A stretch of 64,000 nucleotides of DNA from Timaviella obliquedivisa GSE-PSE-MK23-08B (GCA_019358855.1 JAHHII010000004.1:310001-374000); one strand, 5' to 3'; positions 9,579 through 19,214 are shown, numbered from the stretch's first letter. A program made the numbers and translations. The notes: generated by a model not told the origin, from the sequence alone.

Positions 9579-10226
9579 ATGGTTACTCTGCAACTCCGTC
9601 AAATTGACGTGCCACCCGGACATCGCGTTCTCTTTAAAGATGTCAGTTGGCAGGAGTTTGAAGAAATTCTAGAAGAACTGGGCGATCGCCGTGCCTCTCG
9701 ACTGGCTTATAGCAAAGGGATGCTGGAGATTAGAATGCCATTACCTAAGCATGAAAAAGCCAAAGCCATCATTGGTGATTTGGTCAAAATTCTTTTAGAA
9801 GAAACAGAGACAGATTGCGAAAATTTTGCATCCAGTACGTTTAAGCGTAAAGACATAGCGCAAGGGATAGAGCCTGATGATTGTTTCTACATCCAAAATT
9901 ATGCTCAAATGATTGGCAAAGATCGGGTTGATCTCAGCCTTGACCCGCCGCCAGATTTGGCAATCGAAGTAGATGTTACCTCTCGAACTCAATTAGATGC
10001 TTATCAAACCTTGGGCGTACCTGAACTATGGCGCTATGAAGAGGGGAATTTGCGGATCGATGTATTAGCCGATGGTAAATATGTGGAGTCTCAAGTTAGC
10101 CCCACGTTTCCAAATTTTCCTGTACCTGTAATTGTCCAATTTGTTGAGCAAAGTTTGAGTGCTGGCAGAAGCGCGACTCTAAGAGCTTTCCGCCAATGGG
10201 TTCGGGAGCACCTCAACGGTTTATAG
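9579..10226 (+). CDS. Uma2 family endonuclease
   Basis: A 215-residue Uma2 (DUF820) protein of a divergent subgroup. It shows DVSWQEFEEILEELG, SKGMLEIRMPLPKHE, GIEPDDCFYIQN and the core PPDLAIEVDVTSRTQLDAYQTLGVPELWRY. The candidate metal-binding residues are E, PD and E-V-D; the lysine usually found after the core is less obvious. It starts 45 bp after the acyltransferase on the same strand and ends 31 bp before ispD, so it may be a passenger in a small operon. Its function is unknown. Confidence 0.85.
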   Translation: MVTLQLRQIDVPPGHRVLFKDVSWQEFEEILEELGDRRASRLAYSKGMLEIRMPLPKHEKAKAIIGDLVKILLEETETDCENFASSTFKRKDIAQGIEPDDCFYIQNYAQMIGKDRVDLSLDPPPDLAIEVDVTSRTQLDAYQTLGVPELWRYEEGNLRIDVLADGKYVESQVSPTFPNFPVPVIVQFVEQSLSAGRSATLRAFRQWVREHLNGL

Positions 10227-10257
10227 TGAGTAACGGCAATTCCTGAGATTTGGCACT

Positions 10258-10938
10258 ATGCATTTACTCATTCCAGCCGCTGGGTCGGGGCGACGCATGG
10301 GCAGCGATCGCAATAAATTACTGCTGCCATTATTAGGGCAATCTTTGCTAGCTTGGACGCTTCTTGCGTCTGAGCGATCGCCTGCTATTACCTGGATTGG
10401 CATTATTGGACAACCCGAAGATTGGACAGACTTTAAAGAAGCGATCGCCTTTCTCAATCTCAGCAAGCCAGTCCAATTAATCCAGGGAGGAGCAACGCGC
10501 CAAGAGTCAGTGTATCGCGGCTTACTAGGATTGCCGAGCGACTCAGAACGGGTGCTAATTCACGATGGAGCCAGATGTTTAGCCACACCCGAACTATTCG
10601 ATCGCTGTGCTGCTGCTCTGTTGCACTGCACTGGACTCATTGCCGCTGTTCCTGTTAAAGACACCATTAAAGTAGTGGGCGCAAATGGTTTGATTACCAG
10701 TACGCCCGATCGCCGTCAGCTTTGGGCAGCCCAAACCCCGCAAGGCTTTGTTGTGAAAGATCTTTTAAAGTGCCATGAAGAGGGCATTCAGAAGCAATGG
10801 GAAGTGACCGATGATGCTATGTTATTTGAGCAATGCGGTTTGCCTGTCACCATCGTGCAAGGTGAAGATACAAACTTGAAAGTGACGACTCCTGTGGACT
10901 TGGCGATCGCTGAATTTATACTGCGGCAACGGCAGTAA
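10258..10938 (+). CDS. ispD: 2-C-methyl-D-erythritol 4-phosphate cytidylyltransferase
   Basis: A 226-residue IspD that makes CDP-methylerythritol in the MEP pathway for isoprenoids (carotenoids, chlorophyll side chain, quinones). Nucleotide-binding signature [22 protein letters not shown] at the N-terminus (the G-rich loop with Arg and Lys), then [22 protein letters not shown] and the C-terminal [11 protein letters not shown] and [17 protein letters not shown]. It is full length with no anomalies. It follows the Uma2 gene closely. Confidence 0.96.
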   Translation: MHLLIPAAGSGRRMGSDRNKLLLPLLGQSLLAWTLLASERSPAITWIGIIGQPEDWTDFKEAIAFLNLSKPVQLIQGGATRQESVYRGLLGLPSDSERVLIHDGARCLATPELFDRCAAALLHCTGLIAAVPVKDTIKVVGANGLITSTPDRRQLWAAQTPQGFVVKDLLKCHEEGIQKQWEVTDDAMLFEQCGLPVTIVQGEDTNLKVTTPVDLAIAEFILRQRQ

Positions 10939-10995
10939 ACTTATTCTTTTAATTAAACGATCGTGCGTGCTAAATTTCAGTATAAAACTCTAGTT

Positions 10996-11213
10996 CTTGC
11001 CCTCTCAGGAAAGGAGGTTAAAGGTTAATTCGGCAACGTAGCTAGAGAGACTGCTCCCTCAGTGCCTCTCCTCAGGAAAGAGACTTTGAACAGGTTCGTA
11101 CTTTTCTCAGCAACGCCAAATTAACCTCTCTTCTTTTTAACGAAAGGAGCTTTGAACGGCTCATCCTCACTTCGAGCAGGTTTATATTTCTATTTAGCAA
11201 TGCCTATTTTCTT
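10996..11213. repeat. Dispersed repeat, long copy (related to 54402-54530)
   Basis: This region contains CTCAGGAAAGGAGG, GGCAACGTAGCTAGAGAGAC, CCTCTCCTCAGGAAAGAGAC and ends with ATTTAGCAATGCCT. Corresponding segments occur in the same order at 54402-54530. This copy has an internal partial duplication (about 11089-11157). Blocks rich in CCTCTC and GGAAAGG can pair, so the transcript would be strongly folded. It lies upstream of the FecR-domain gene. Confidence 0.7.
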
Positions 11214-11283
11214 AGCAAACTATTTTAATAAGCCAAGACTTTTCATCTATAAAACTGATGGATTTCTGTTCTCAATCAAAGCT

Positions 11284-12120
11284 GTGCGACTTAAATCCAT
11301 ACTCCTAATTATTAGTCTTTTATTGCTTCTGGTCGGACTTCATTCAATAGCTTTTGCCCAATCGACTTTACCCGTCAGAGTCGATCGCTGGTTAGAAGTT
11401 CAATCTGTTTCAGGAACAGTTACTTTTTACCGCAACCAAACTTCACAAGTTGCCAAAGTTGGAGTTCGTTTAGGAGTCGTTGGAGATACCCTAACAACCG
11501 GGAAAGACTCTAGCGCTGTTCTGACGGTTGATACGGGAATTGGTACAGTTCGCATGTCTGAAAGCACGACTCTTCAAGTGAAAAGATTAGAAATGCTTCC
11601 TAGCGGCGGCATAGTGACCCTGTTAAACATTACAGAGGGGCAAGCTCGGTTGCAGTTGCGCCCGTTTACCAACTCTGATTCAGAGCTTGAAATTGAGACC
11701 CCGGCAGGAATTAGCGGCGTTAGAGGCACAATTTTTGGAGTAAGCGTTCAGCCCAATGGAACCACAGGCGTTGCGACATTAGAAGGGCGAGTTGTTGCTG
11801 AAGCTCAGGGGCAAGCGGTTGCGATCGAGGCAGGACTGCAAAGCTTGATTGTTCCAGGCGACCCCCCAACCCAGCCGACTCCATTGCAAGAGAATACTCA
11901 GCTTACTGTGCGATCGCTTATCCAGACCAGCGATCGCACAGTAGAGATCGTAGGACAAGTGGATCAGGTTAATCTTTTAGTAATTGAAAACGAGGTGCAA
12001 AATGTTGAACCTGACGGGACTTTTATCCTTCAACGATCGCTCCCGCGCGATCGTCGGATTAGGGCAACCGTCACTACGCCTTTAGGAAAAAAACAGGCTT
12101 ATGAAATTGTTGTCCCATAG
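11284..12120 (+). CDS. FecR domain protein, exported
   Basis: A secreted or periplasmic protein of about 278 residues. The GTG at 11284 starts a textbook signal peptide (VRLKSILLIISLLLLLVGL, cleavage after AFA-Q). A FecR-like domain follows: VTFYRNQT, VGDTLTTGKDSSAVLTVD, VRMSESTTLQVKRL and EIETPAGISGVRGTIFGVSV. The ~60 C-terminal residues look like an extra beta domain. An in-frame ATG at 11200 lies inside a dispersed repeat and would give an oddly long leader, so I reject it. It overlaps the next gene by 20 bases and lies upstream of a CHASE2 kinase, suggesting envelope sensing rather than the classical iron-citrate role. Confidence 0.75.
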   Translation: MRLKSILLIISLLLLLVGLHSIAFAQSTLPVRVDRWLEVQSVSGTVTFYRNQTSQVAKVGVRLGVVGDTLTTGKDSSAVLTVDTGIGTVRMSESTTLQVKRLEMLPSGGIVTLLNITEGQARLQLRPFTNSDSELEIETPAGISGVRGTIFGVSVQPNGTTGVATLEGRVVAEAQGQAVAIEAGLQSLIVPGDPPTQPTPLQENTQLTVRSLIQTSDRTVEIVGQVDQVNLLVIENEVQNVEPDGTFILQRSLPRDRRIRATVTTPLGKKQAYEIVVP

Positions 12121-12505
12121 AAAGTTGAAGAGATTGGGGCTTTGCTTCTTAGCAGGCTTATTTTTGTCACTTGCCAGCTTTACCCATCCCTCGCTTGCCC
12201 AAATTGCTGACCTGCCCCCACCTGTGTGCGCCCGCTATAATTTTGAGCAGCAAGAGGACGTGATTATTTTGGGGAAATTACCCAATGCGCCCTATGTGGT
12301 GATCGTTCCTTTAAACGGTGATGCAGACAGTAACGCGGATGTACTTTCAGAAGTTCAGCAATGTGTCGCAGACTCATTTCAAGCTGAGTCTGGGTTAGGA
12401 AAGTACATTCAGGCAGGTGCCTTTGCTCGACGCTCAGCGGCTCAACAATTGACGCAACACTTGTATTCTTTAGGTCTAGATGCCCGTACTATTTATTCTC
12501 CGTAA
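12101..12505 (+). CDS. Small exported protein with SPOR-like C-terminus
   Basis: A 134-residue protein with a signal peptide (KRLGLCFLAGLFLSLASFTHPSLAQ). The C-terminal ~45 residues (KYIQAGAFARRSAAQQLTQ ... LYSLGLDARTIY) have the look of a SPOR domain, which binds denuded peptidoglycan, though the repeat is shorter than usual. Residues 45-95 contain YVVIVPLNGDADSNADVLSEV. The gene overlaps the end of the FecR-domain gene by 20 bases, so the two are translationally linked. A wall-associated role is an inference. Confidence 0.7.
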   Translation: MKLLSHRKLKRLGLCFLAGLFLSLASFTHPSLAQIADLPPPVCARYNFEQQEDVIILGKLPNAPYVVIVPLNGDADSNADVLSEVQQCVADSFQAESGLGKYIQAGAFARRSAAQQLTQHLYSLGLDARTIYSP

Positions 12506-12656
12506 CCCGTTTCTCACCAAGCAATCAGGGTTTATGCATAATGTTCACCTCAACATCTGCACGACTCTCTAAATCCCTTATAGTGGGTAAAAGTCTACGG
12601 GAATCTAGAGAAACTGCAATGTCAAAATAGTTAGGCTATAAGCTGGGTGAAGGAAT

Positions 12657-15095
12657 ATGCACAATTGGCGATTCTTCAACAGAGGCGATGCTAGAAGACA
12701 AAATTCTTTAAGCCGATGGCAGGACGGCATTGGCAGTATGCTGCCTGGAATTGTTGCAGCGTTGGCGATCGTAGGTTTGCTAAAGCTTGGCGTATTGCAG
12801 CCTTTAGAAAATATTGCCTACGGTCAACTGTTTCAACTGCGCGGAGCAATTTCCTGGGATGAGCGCGTAGTAGTCGTTGCCATTGATAATGCCAGCCTTA
12901 AAGCCTTAGGACGATTTCCTTGGTCTAGGCAAAAATATACTGAGTTGCTCAAACTATTAACCCACGGTGCAGCCAGTACGGTAGTTCTAGATATTCTATT
13001 GACCGAGCCTAGCTCCGAAGATAAAGCCCTTGCCGAAGCAATGATAGAGCAAGGGCGAGTCGTTTTGCCCCGAGCCTGGGATTTTAATGGTGCACCTTTA
13101 CAAGCCACGCCTACCTTGCGACAAGCTGCCTTAATAGAAGGGCATATTCATCAGCGTCAAGATGGGGACGGGCTCGTGAGAACCCTTGAGCCACAGTTGG
13201 AGAATGTCCCGATGTTGGGGGTTGCTGCTGCCCAGGTATATAGCCTAGTACGCGAACCTGTACAACTCCCCGACCTGAGCCAGCTTGTATGGCTGAATTG
13301 GGCAGGTTCCGTTGCTAATATTCCCACTTACTCCTACGCCGATATTCTGCAAGCTCGTATTGCGCCCCATGTGTTTGAGAACAAGATTGTTGTTATTGGT
13401 GTCACGGCATCTGGCTTTGATGCTTTGCAAACCCCCTTTAACCGCAATCCGTCTACCACCAATGTTTATCTGCACGCTACCGCTATTAACAATCTTCTTC
13501 AGCAAAATTTTCTGCGCGTCCCTTCAGAAAACTGGGTAATTGTCAGTTTATTGCTGAGTGGAACGGTGTTAAGTACGATGATGTGGGGTTGGAACGTTCG
13601 GCAGCAAATGTTTGGGTTGCTGGTTCTGTGCTTGGGCTGGGGCAGCGTTTGTTTACTGCTGCTAGAGCGCAATTACTGGATGCCGTTAGCTTCTCCGCTA
13701 CTCTTAGGAGTGACGACAACTCTAGCCCTGCGGGTGAAGCAACATCTCCGAGAAGAAGAACTGTTTCAGCAGGAGGTGGAGCGGCTTTGGAAAACCTATC
13801 GCCAAGATTTGGTAGTGCAAAAGAGCTTGTATACGACGGTGCCGACTCAACCTGAGGGGCTATTGCAATCAACAGTGGCACTGCGAATTACACAACTTTC
13901 GTCGTTGGCTGAGCAGTTTGGGCGATCGCAATCGACCCAAGCTGCCATTTCTAGAAGCCTATCCATTGGGTTGCTGGCGGCTGACCTAGACGGTTGGATC
14001 TGGTTCTGCAACCCGATCGCCGCTGAATGTTTAGGGGTGCAAGTGGGCGATCGCCTGCAATATCGCCTGATTCCTGAATGGTTTACCCTCGAACAATGGC
14101 AAATTGGGCTAGAGAGACTCTTTCAGCAAATTCCCTTTGTGTCTCACGAACTGCAACGAGACGATTGCTGGTTTGAAATTCGCTTAGAGCCGTTGCTTGC
14201 TCCACCTGTTCCTACCCCTGAGCCTCTCAGTGGTTTTGACTGGGGCAATGATGATTTAAGCTCTAGTCTCGATCGCTGGGGAGACGGTACTCCCCAGGGG
14301 TTACTGCTGCTGCTAGAAAACATCACCACCAGAAAGCAGGTCGAAGATAGTCTCATCAAACAGATGCAAGAACTCCAGATTATTAACCAGCTTAAGGATG
14401 ACTTTCTAGACACCATTTCGCACGATATGCGCGCGCCTTTAACCAACATGAAAATGGCGATTCGGATGCTAAAAGTTGCCACCACAGAGGAGCAGCGACA
14501 ACGATATCTCCAGGTATTAGAAGGAGAATGTCTCCGGGAAACCAACTTAATTGAAGATTTACTCACGCTTCAACAGCTAGAAGCAGGTGCAAAACAGCTT
14601 GTTTTAGAAGAAATTGATCTAGCTCATTGGCTCCCGCAGCTTTTAGAACCGTTTCGGCAACGAGCGCAAAGCCGTCAACTGACCCTCGACCTTAAGCTCC
14701 CGGTGCCGATGCCGCCCTTTCTTTGCGATCGCTCTAGCCTTGAGCGCGTACTGGTCGAGCTGATCAACAATGCTTGCAAATACACCCCACCCGAAGGCAA
14801 AATTAGGGTCGAAATTGAGGGGGGAAAGGAGGGGATACAATTTGTGGTGCGCAACTCAGGGGTCGAAATTCCTGCCGCAGAGTTAGGTAAGGTGTTTGAT
14901 AAATTTTATCGGGTCAGCAGCAGCGATCGCTGGCAACAGGGCGGCACTGGATTAGGTTTAGCTCTTGCCAAAAAAATGGTTGAGCAGTTGGGCGGTGATA
15001 TTTGCGTCATGAGTCAGTTTGAACAGACCACTTTTACTGTGCAAGTGCCAGTTCAGAAACCTAGGACAGTTAACAGAATTTTTCAGAATGACTGA
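12657..15095 (+). CDS. CHASE2-PAS sensor histidine kinase
   Basis: An 812-residue kinase. An N-terminal membrane segment (residues ~22-42) precedes an extracytoplasmic CHASE2 domain (VVVVAIDNASLKALGRFPWSR, VVLDILLTEPSSEDKALAEA, KIVVIGVTASGFDALQTPF). About three transmembrane helices follow near residues 295-360, then a PAS-like region (~430-560). The HisKA domain has the phospho-accepting His at residue 589 in ISHDMRAPLTNMK. The HATPase domain has N box ELINNACKYTPPEG and G2 box GTGLGLALAKKM. It probably senses an envelope signal, with the FecR and SPOR-like proteins as candidate partners. No response regulator gene is adjacent. Confidence 0.92.
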   Translation: MHNWRFFNRGDARRQNSLSRWQDGIGSMLPGIVAALAIVGLLKLGVLQPLENIAYGQLFQLRGAISWDERVVVVAIDNASLKALGRFPWSRQKYTELLKLLTHGAASTVVLDILLTEPSSEDKALAEAMIEQGRVVLPRAWDFNGAPLQATPTLRQAALIEGHIHQRQDGDGLVRTLEPQLENVPMLGVAAAQVYSLVREPVQLPDLSQLVWLNWAGSVANIPTYSYADILQARIAPHVFENKIVVIGVTASGFDALQTPFNRNPSTTNVYLHATAINNLLQQNFLRVPSENWVIVSLLLSGTVLSTMMWGWNVRQQMFGLLVLCLGWGSVCLLLLERNYWMPLASPLLLGVTTTLALRVKQHLREEELFQQEVERLWKTYRQDLVVQKSLYTTVPTQPEGLLQSTVALRITQLSSLAEQFGRSQSTQAAISRSLSIGLLAADLDGWIWFCNPIAAECLGVQVGDRLQYRLIPEWFTLEQWQIGLERLFQQIPFVSHELQRDDCWFEIRLEPLLAPPVPTPEPLSGFDWGNDDLSSSLDRWGDGTPQGLLLLLENITTRKQVEDSLIKQMQELQIINQLKDDFLDTISHDMRAPLTNMKMAIRMLKVATTEEQRQRYLQVLEGECLRETNLIEDLLTLQQLEAGAKQLVLEEIDLAHWLPQLLEPFRQRAQSRQLTLDLKLPVPMPPFLCDRSSLERVLVELINNACKYTPPEGKIRVEIEGGKEGIQFVVRNSGVEIPAAELGKVFDKFYRVSSSDRWQQGGTGLGLALAKKMVEQLGGDICVMSQFEQTTFTVQVPVQKPRTVNRIFQND

Positions 15096-15103
15096 GCTAT
15101 TGG

Positions 15104-15769
15104 CTATAGCATGGGCTTTATTTGCAACTGAGCCTGCCAATTCAATGCTGCCAGACGTTCATAGGCTCGATCGATGCTGCGTTGTCCGCGCAAGAACCCA
15201 GTATTGGCACCAGGACAAATGTGGCTGAGCGTGGCTGAGGAGAAGCGATCGCTCAATGCCTTAACGCTCTCAATCTGCCGTTTCCAATGAAATGTTTTAG
15301 AAATTCGTAGGGGCACAGGTTCACCTCGCTGATTGGGCAACAAATGCCGCCCTGTAAACAAGATGCCGCCTTCATGGTCGCAATACAAACACGCTGAGCC
15401 GGGTGAATGTCCCGAAGTCCAAATGGCTTGACAATGAGGGCTAAAGCGGAACTCTTGCTCAAACGCGGTGACCTTTAGCCCAGGGAGCAAATAAGCCTCT
15501 TGTTCTTGAATTACTATTTCACAGCCAAGAGCCTGCTGGATTTCTTTTACTTTGCCCATGCCGCCCCGATGGGTCATAAACAACCAGCGAACGCCCTGTT
15601 CCTGCAAAAATTCAGCATTGACCTCGTCCCAAACCGGACAGTCGATTAAGAGGTTCCCAGTCTCTTCTAAAAGTAAGTAGGCGGTTCCGCCTAATGTGTC
15701 TCGATTGGGGGGAAACGCGTACACCGTTCTGAATACTGGGCGCGGTAGTTTAGGGAGAGAAGAAACCAT
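15104..15769 (-). CDS. Metallo-beta-lactamase fold protein with degenerate metal site
   Basis: A 221-residue MBL-fold protein. The first metal motif, normally HXHXDH after a Thr, reads THRGGMGK, so the second His and the Asp-His pair are missing. GHSPGS and the strand GGILFTGRHLLP remain recognisable. Metal binding and hydrolase activity are therefore doubtful. The start MVSSLPKLPRPVFRTVYAF at 15769 is preferred, since the frame extends upstream only through a tandem repeat that would encode MSSWN units. The stop is nine bases from that of the CHASE2 kinase, with the genes convergent. Confidence 0.75.
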   Translation of the reverse strand: MVSSLPKLPRPVFRTVYAFPPNRDTLGGTAYLLLEETGNLLIDCPVWDEVNAEFLQEQGVRWLFMTHRGGMGKVKEIQQALGCEIVIQEQEAYLLPGLKVTAFEQEFRFSPHCQAIWTSGHSPGSACLYCDHEGGILFTGRHLLPNQRGEPVPLRISKTFHWKRQIESVKALSDRFSSATLSHICPGANTGFLRGQRSIDRAYERLAALNWQAQLQIKPML

Positions 15770-15880
15770 AATTAAGTACGGGAATAGATAAATTCGCCAG
15801 TTACTTAGCGTAACAAGTCTAGTGCAGGACGGATGAGGATTGTTTGAACACGTTATGCTGGAGCTCTGGCGATCGGCTAA

Positions 15881-15925
15881 CCAGCTAGACATATTCCAGC
15901 TAGACATATTCCAGCTAGACATATT
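15881..15925. repeat. 15-bp tandem repeat, three perfect copies
   Basis: CCAGCTAGACATATT is repeated at 15881-15895, 15896-15910 and 15911-15925 without mismatch. It lies in the divergent promoter region between the MBL-fold gene and the site-2 protease gene, 21 bp before the protease ATG, so copy number could affect protease expression. Confidence 0.95.
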
Positions 15926-15946
15926 GATGTATTGACGAGCTACAGC

Positions 15947-17416
15947 ATGTTTTTTTGGCTAATCCTTCTTGGAATTTTGACTTATGTTGTGGTGCGCCGG
16001 AGTGTCGCAGACGTGACCCGCACGCCCATTTGGATATTGTGGTTGGTAATGATGACTCCAGCATTTATCTGGACAGCATGGGTGTTGCTGAAGGGAGACG
16101 AGCAGGTTCCTTCTTTGCTGCTGCTGATTCCGTTTGTGGCTTGCCCAGTCCTATATTGGACGTTGGTACAGGCTGGCCGTCGTCCGGCACGGGCAGGGGC
16201 AAAGCCTCAGAAGGATCTGGCGATCGCTGCCCCCGCTGCAGCTACCGCTCAGTCCACTGTTCGACCGATTACACCAGAAGAAGAAGCCGATCTGAAAAAC
16301 TGCTTTCCCTGGTCGGTTTACTATTTGCAGGATATTGAGTATCGCCCTCAGTCCTTAATTTGCCGAGGGCAACTCCGCACTCAGGCAGATGCAGCTTACA
16401 AAACAGTGAGTGAGAACATATCGCGGTATTTTGGCGATCGCTTCCTCCTCGTTTTCCAAGAAGATCGGCATGACAAACCTTTTTTTGCCCTAGTTCCCAA
16501 CCCCCATGCCAAAACCGCGAAAGAAACAAAGTTTCGATTAAGACCCGTCTTAGCGTTGGGGTTAGCAATAGCTACTTTGCTGACTACAACCCTCGCAGGC
16601 TTCATGATTCTGAACCGACCCAGTATCGCGATGCCCAAGGATCTGACACAGCTTTTGACCGGACTGCCCTATGCCGTGTCATTGCTGGCTATTTTAGGCA
16701 CTCACGAGATGGGACATTTTCTAGCAACCCAGGTCTATCGGATGCGGGCAACCTTGCCTTATCTCATTCCTGTACCGCCTGCGGGTATTTTTCCTTTTGG
16801 TACGTTTGGCGCATTCATTCAAATTCGATCGCCCATTCCTAATCGCAAAGCACTGTTTGATGTGGGAATTGCAGGCCCCTTAGCTGGATTTGTGGTCGCA
16901 GTACCGATTTTAATTTGGGGCTTGATGCACTCTACACCGATCGCCCTAGAAGAAACATCCAGCTTGCTCAATCCCAATTCTTTTCAGCCTAGTGGCTCTC
17001 TGTTTTTAACCGTAGTGAGCAAACTAGCTTTGGGCAACCAACTAGCCTTGGAGCAAGCCATTAAGCTGCATCCAGTGGCGATCGCGGGTTGCCTAGGCAT
17101 CATTATCACTGCCCTTAACCTTATGCCAGTGGGACAGCTTGATGGCGGACATATTGTTCATGCCATGTTTGGGCAAAAAAACGGAGCCAGAATTGGTCAA
17201 GTTGCGCGGTTTTTAGTATTGGCATTGGCGCTGGTGCAAACTGAACTGTTGCTCTGGGCAATTCTGCTATTTCTCATGCCCGTCGTTGATGAACCTGCCT
17301 TAAATGATGTCAGTGAGTTGGACAATAAGCGAGATCTGCTAGGATTTTTGGCTTTGGGCTTGTTAATTTTAATTATTCTGCCTGCCCCACAGTTCTTAAC
17401 TAGACTGTTGTTCTGA
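15947..17416 (+). CDS. Site-2 protease family zinc metalloprotease (M50)
   Basis: A 489-residue polytopic membrane protease. Two N-terminal helices precede a soluble region (~residues 85-190). The catalytic zinc motif is HEMGH at about residue 253, and the third zinc ligand is the Asp of NLMPVGQLDGGHI at about 399. Surrounding hydrophobic helices put the site within the membrane. Site-2 proteases cut membrane-embedded substrates such as anti-sigma factors; the substrate here is unknown. Related proteins in plant chloroplasts are the EGY family. An in-frame TTG at 15932 is possible, but the ATG at 15947 directly begins the first hydrophobic helix. Confidence 0.9.
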   Translation: MFFWLILLGILTYVVVRRSVADVTRTPIWILWLVMMTPAFIWTAWVLLKGDEQVPSLLLLIPFVACPVLYWTLVQAGRRPARAGAKPQKDLAIAAPAAATAQSTVRPITPEEEADLKNCFPWSVYYLQDIEYRPQSLICRGQLRTQADAAYKTVSENISRYFGDRFLLVFQEDRHDKPFFALVPNPHAKTAKETKFRLRPVLALGLAIATLLTTTLAGFMILNRPSIAMPKDLTQLLTGLPYAVSLLAILGTHEMGHFLATQVYRMRATLPYLIPVPPAGIFPFGTFGAFIQIRSPIPNRKALFDVGIAGPLAGFVVAVPILIWGLMHSTPIALEETSSLLNPNSFQPSGSLFLTVVSKLALGNQLALEQAIKLHPVAIAGCLGIIITALNLMPVGQLDGGHIVHAMFGQKNGARIGQVARFLVLALALVQTELLLWAILLFLMPVVDEPALNDVSELDNKRDLLGFLALGLLILIILPAPQFLTRLLF

Positions 17417-17488
17417 ACCCTAAATTTTGTTCTACACTCAGCTTCAAGCGCCTTTTAAGAAGAACCCTACCCATCTAAGAGCAAAGCC

Positions 17489-18094
17489 ATGATTCAGGAA
17501 GTCAAGCAGTGGATTGATGAAATTCAGATTCTGCAAAAGAAGTTGACCGAGGCTGCGCAAGAACGAGAGGAGGCGTTTGCCAGTGCGGCGAAATGGCACA
17601 ATCTTTATGAAACCGAAGCGAAACAACGACGCGCCGAAGCAAATTTGGCTCGGCAAAACGTCAATGTCTTAAAAGCCGAAATTCAACAGCTTCAAGAGTC
17701 ACCGATGATAGGCTTTGAGGGTAATTTTGAAACGTCTGGGGTGATAAAAAATCGCCTACCCGAAATTCAGGAAGCGGTTCAGCAAACGGCAAAGTCCCTA
17801 CAAAGCAGTGACGACCTCCAGGCACAACTCATGCAGGCTTGGGTAGAGCGCGATCGCCTAGCTCAAGCTCTCAAAGCCGAGCAAGCGAACCATGCGCAAA
17901 CGCGACAGGCACTGACCACCGCCCTCGGTGATACCATCGAATACCTCAACCGAGAACGCACCAATCGTTACCAAACTGAACAAGCAGAAATACAGCGTCA
18001 AACCGTTGTAATCACTCACGAAACCGTTCAGCCCCAGTCTAAAACCCCATCACTTGCGCTACCGCCGACAAGTTTGGCTCAATCCCGGTCTTAA
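17489..18094 (+). CDS. Coiled-coil protein of unknown function
   Basis: A 201-residue hydrophilic protein, mostly predicted coiled coil. Heptad-rich stretches occupy residues ~1-70 ([20 protein letters not shown] and onward) and ~95-165 ([20 protein letters not shown]), separated by a Gly/Pro-containing hinge near residues 72-85. There is no signal peptide or membrane segment. I do not recognise a named family. The last 56 bases overlap the 3' end of thrC, which is transcribed in the opposite direction, so the disordered C-terminal tail is read from DNA that also encodes the end of threonine synthase. Confidence 0.75.
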   Translation: MIQEVKQWIDEIQILQKKLTEAAQEREEAFASAAKWHNLYETEAKQRRAEANLARQNVNVLKAEIQQLQESPMIGFEGNFETSGVIKNRLPEIQEAVQQTAKSLQSSDDLQAQLMQAWVERDRLAQALKAEQANHAQTRQALTTALGDTIEYLNRERTNRYQTEQAEIQRQTVVITHETVQPQSKTPSLALPPTSLAQSRS

Positions 18095-19151
18095 ATTGGT
18101 TTTGGCAATGTTTAATGGCTGTGTCAGGATCTTTCAAGCCGTTCCCAGTCAGCACACAAACAATCTTTGCGCCTTCTGGAACTTGATCTTTTACTTTCAG
18201 TAAACCTGCCACCGAAGCAGCACTGGCTGGCTCACAAAAAATTCCTTCTTCTGATGCCAGCAGCCGATAAGCCATTAAGATTTCTTCGTCAGTGACCGCA
18301 TTAAACTGTCCCCGGCTGGCTTCTTTAGCCGCTACAGCTTTATCCCAACTGGCTGGATTGCCAATGCGAATCGCAGTTGCTAGGGTTTCAGGATGCTCGA
18401 TCGCATGACCCAGAATGAGCGGAGCCGCTCCTGCTGCCTGGAAACCCATCATTTGAGGCAGGCGATCGCACTGACCTGCCTGATGATACTGGCAAAAGCC
18501 CATCCAGTACGCCGAAATATTGCCTGCGTTGCCCACTGGAATACAGAGCCAGTCCGGTGCATCTCCTAAAGCATCCACAATCTCAAATGCCGCTGTTTTC
18601 TGCCCCTCTAACCGATAGGGATTGACCGAATTTACCAGCGTCACGGGATAGCGTGCCGACATTTCTCGAACAATGTTTAACGCGCGATCGAAATTGCCCT
18701 GAATTGCCAAAACTTCTGCTCCATACAACAGCGCCTGTGCGAGTTTGCCCAGCGCCACATAGCCATCGGGAATCAGCACATAAGCCCGCATTCCGGCACG
18801 TCGGGCATAGGCGGCGGCGGCGGCTGAAGTATTGCCTGTGCTGGCACAAATCACGACTTTTGCGCCCTCTTCCTTGGCTTTAGAAATCGCCATAGTCATC
18901 CCCCGGTCTTTGAAGCTACCTGTGGGGTTAAGACCGTCATATTTGACCCAGACCTGAACATTTTTGCCAACATGAGCGGCGATCGCTGGAGCTGGGATCA
19001 GGGGCGTATTACCTTCTAGCAAGGTTACGACTGGTGTGGCGGCAGTCACTGGCAAGTAGGCGCGATATTCTTCAATCAGCCCTCGCCAGCCTTTTAAGCG
19101 GGACGGGGCGGCAGGCTCAACGGAATTAACAAACGAAAGACTAGCAATCAC
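18039..19151 (-). CDS. thrC: Threonine synthase
   Basis: A PLP-dependent enzyme of ~370 residues that converts O-phosphohomoserine to threonine. PLP-lysine motif [12 protein letters not shown], phosphate-binding region [15 protein letters not shown], and the [18 protein letters not shown] segment typical of short bacterial ThrC. The GTG at 19151 has an AAGG nine bases upstream and is preferred to the TTG at 19160, which lies directly behind that AAGG. The 3' end overlaps the convergent coiled-coil gene by 56 bases. Confidence 0.95.
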   Translation of the reverse strand: MIASLSFVNSVEPAAPSRLKGWRGLIEEYRAYLPVTAATPVVTLLEGNTPLIPAPAIAAHVGKNVQVWVKYDGLNPTGSFKDRGMTMAISKAKEEGAKVVICASTGNTSAAAAAYARRAGMRAYVLIPDGYVALGKLAQALLYGAEVLAIQGNFDRALNIVREMSARYPVTLVNSVNPYRLEGQKTAAFEIVDALGDAPDWLCIPVGNAGNISAYWMGFCQYHQAGQCDRLPQMMGFQAAGAAPLILGHAIEHPETLATAIRIGNPASWDKAVAAKEASRGQFNAVTDEEILMAYRLLASEEGIFCEPASAASVAGLLKVKDQVPEGAKIVCVLTGNGLKDPDTAIKHCQNQFKTGIEPNLSAVAQVMGF

Positions 19152-19214
19152 GGCTGGCAACCTTAAATCAACAGGATGATTGCGTCAGTATACCCAATCA
19201 CCGTGTTTACCAGT

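Noticed and set aside
11152-11283. Longer FecR-domain protein starting at 11152 or 11200
   Set aside because: Both starts fall inside the dispersed repeat and give an atypical leader before a perfect signal peptide.
15770-15922. N-terminal extension of the MBL-fold protein with MSSWN repeats
   Set aside because: The repeats are the translated 15-bp tandem repeat; the conserved protein begins at 15769.
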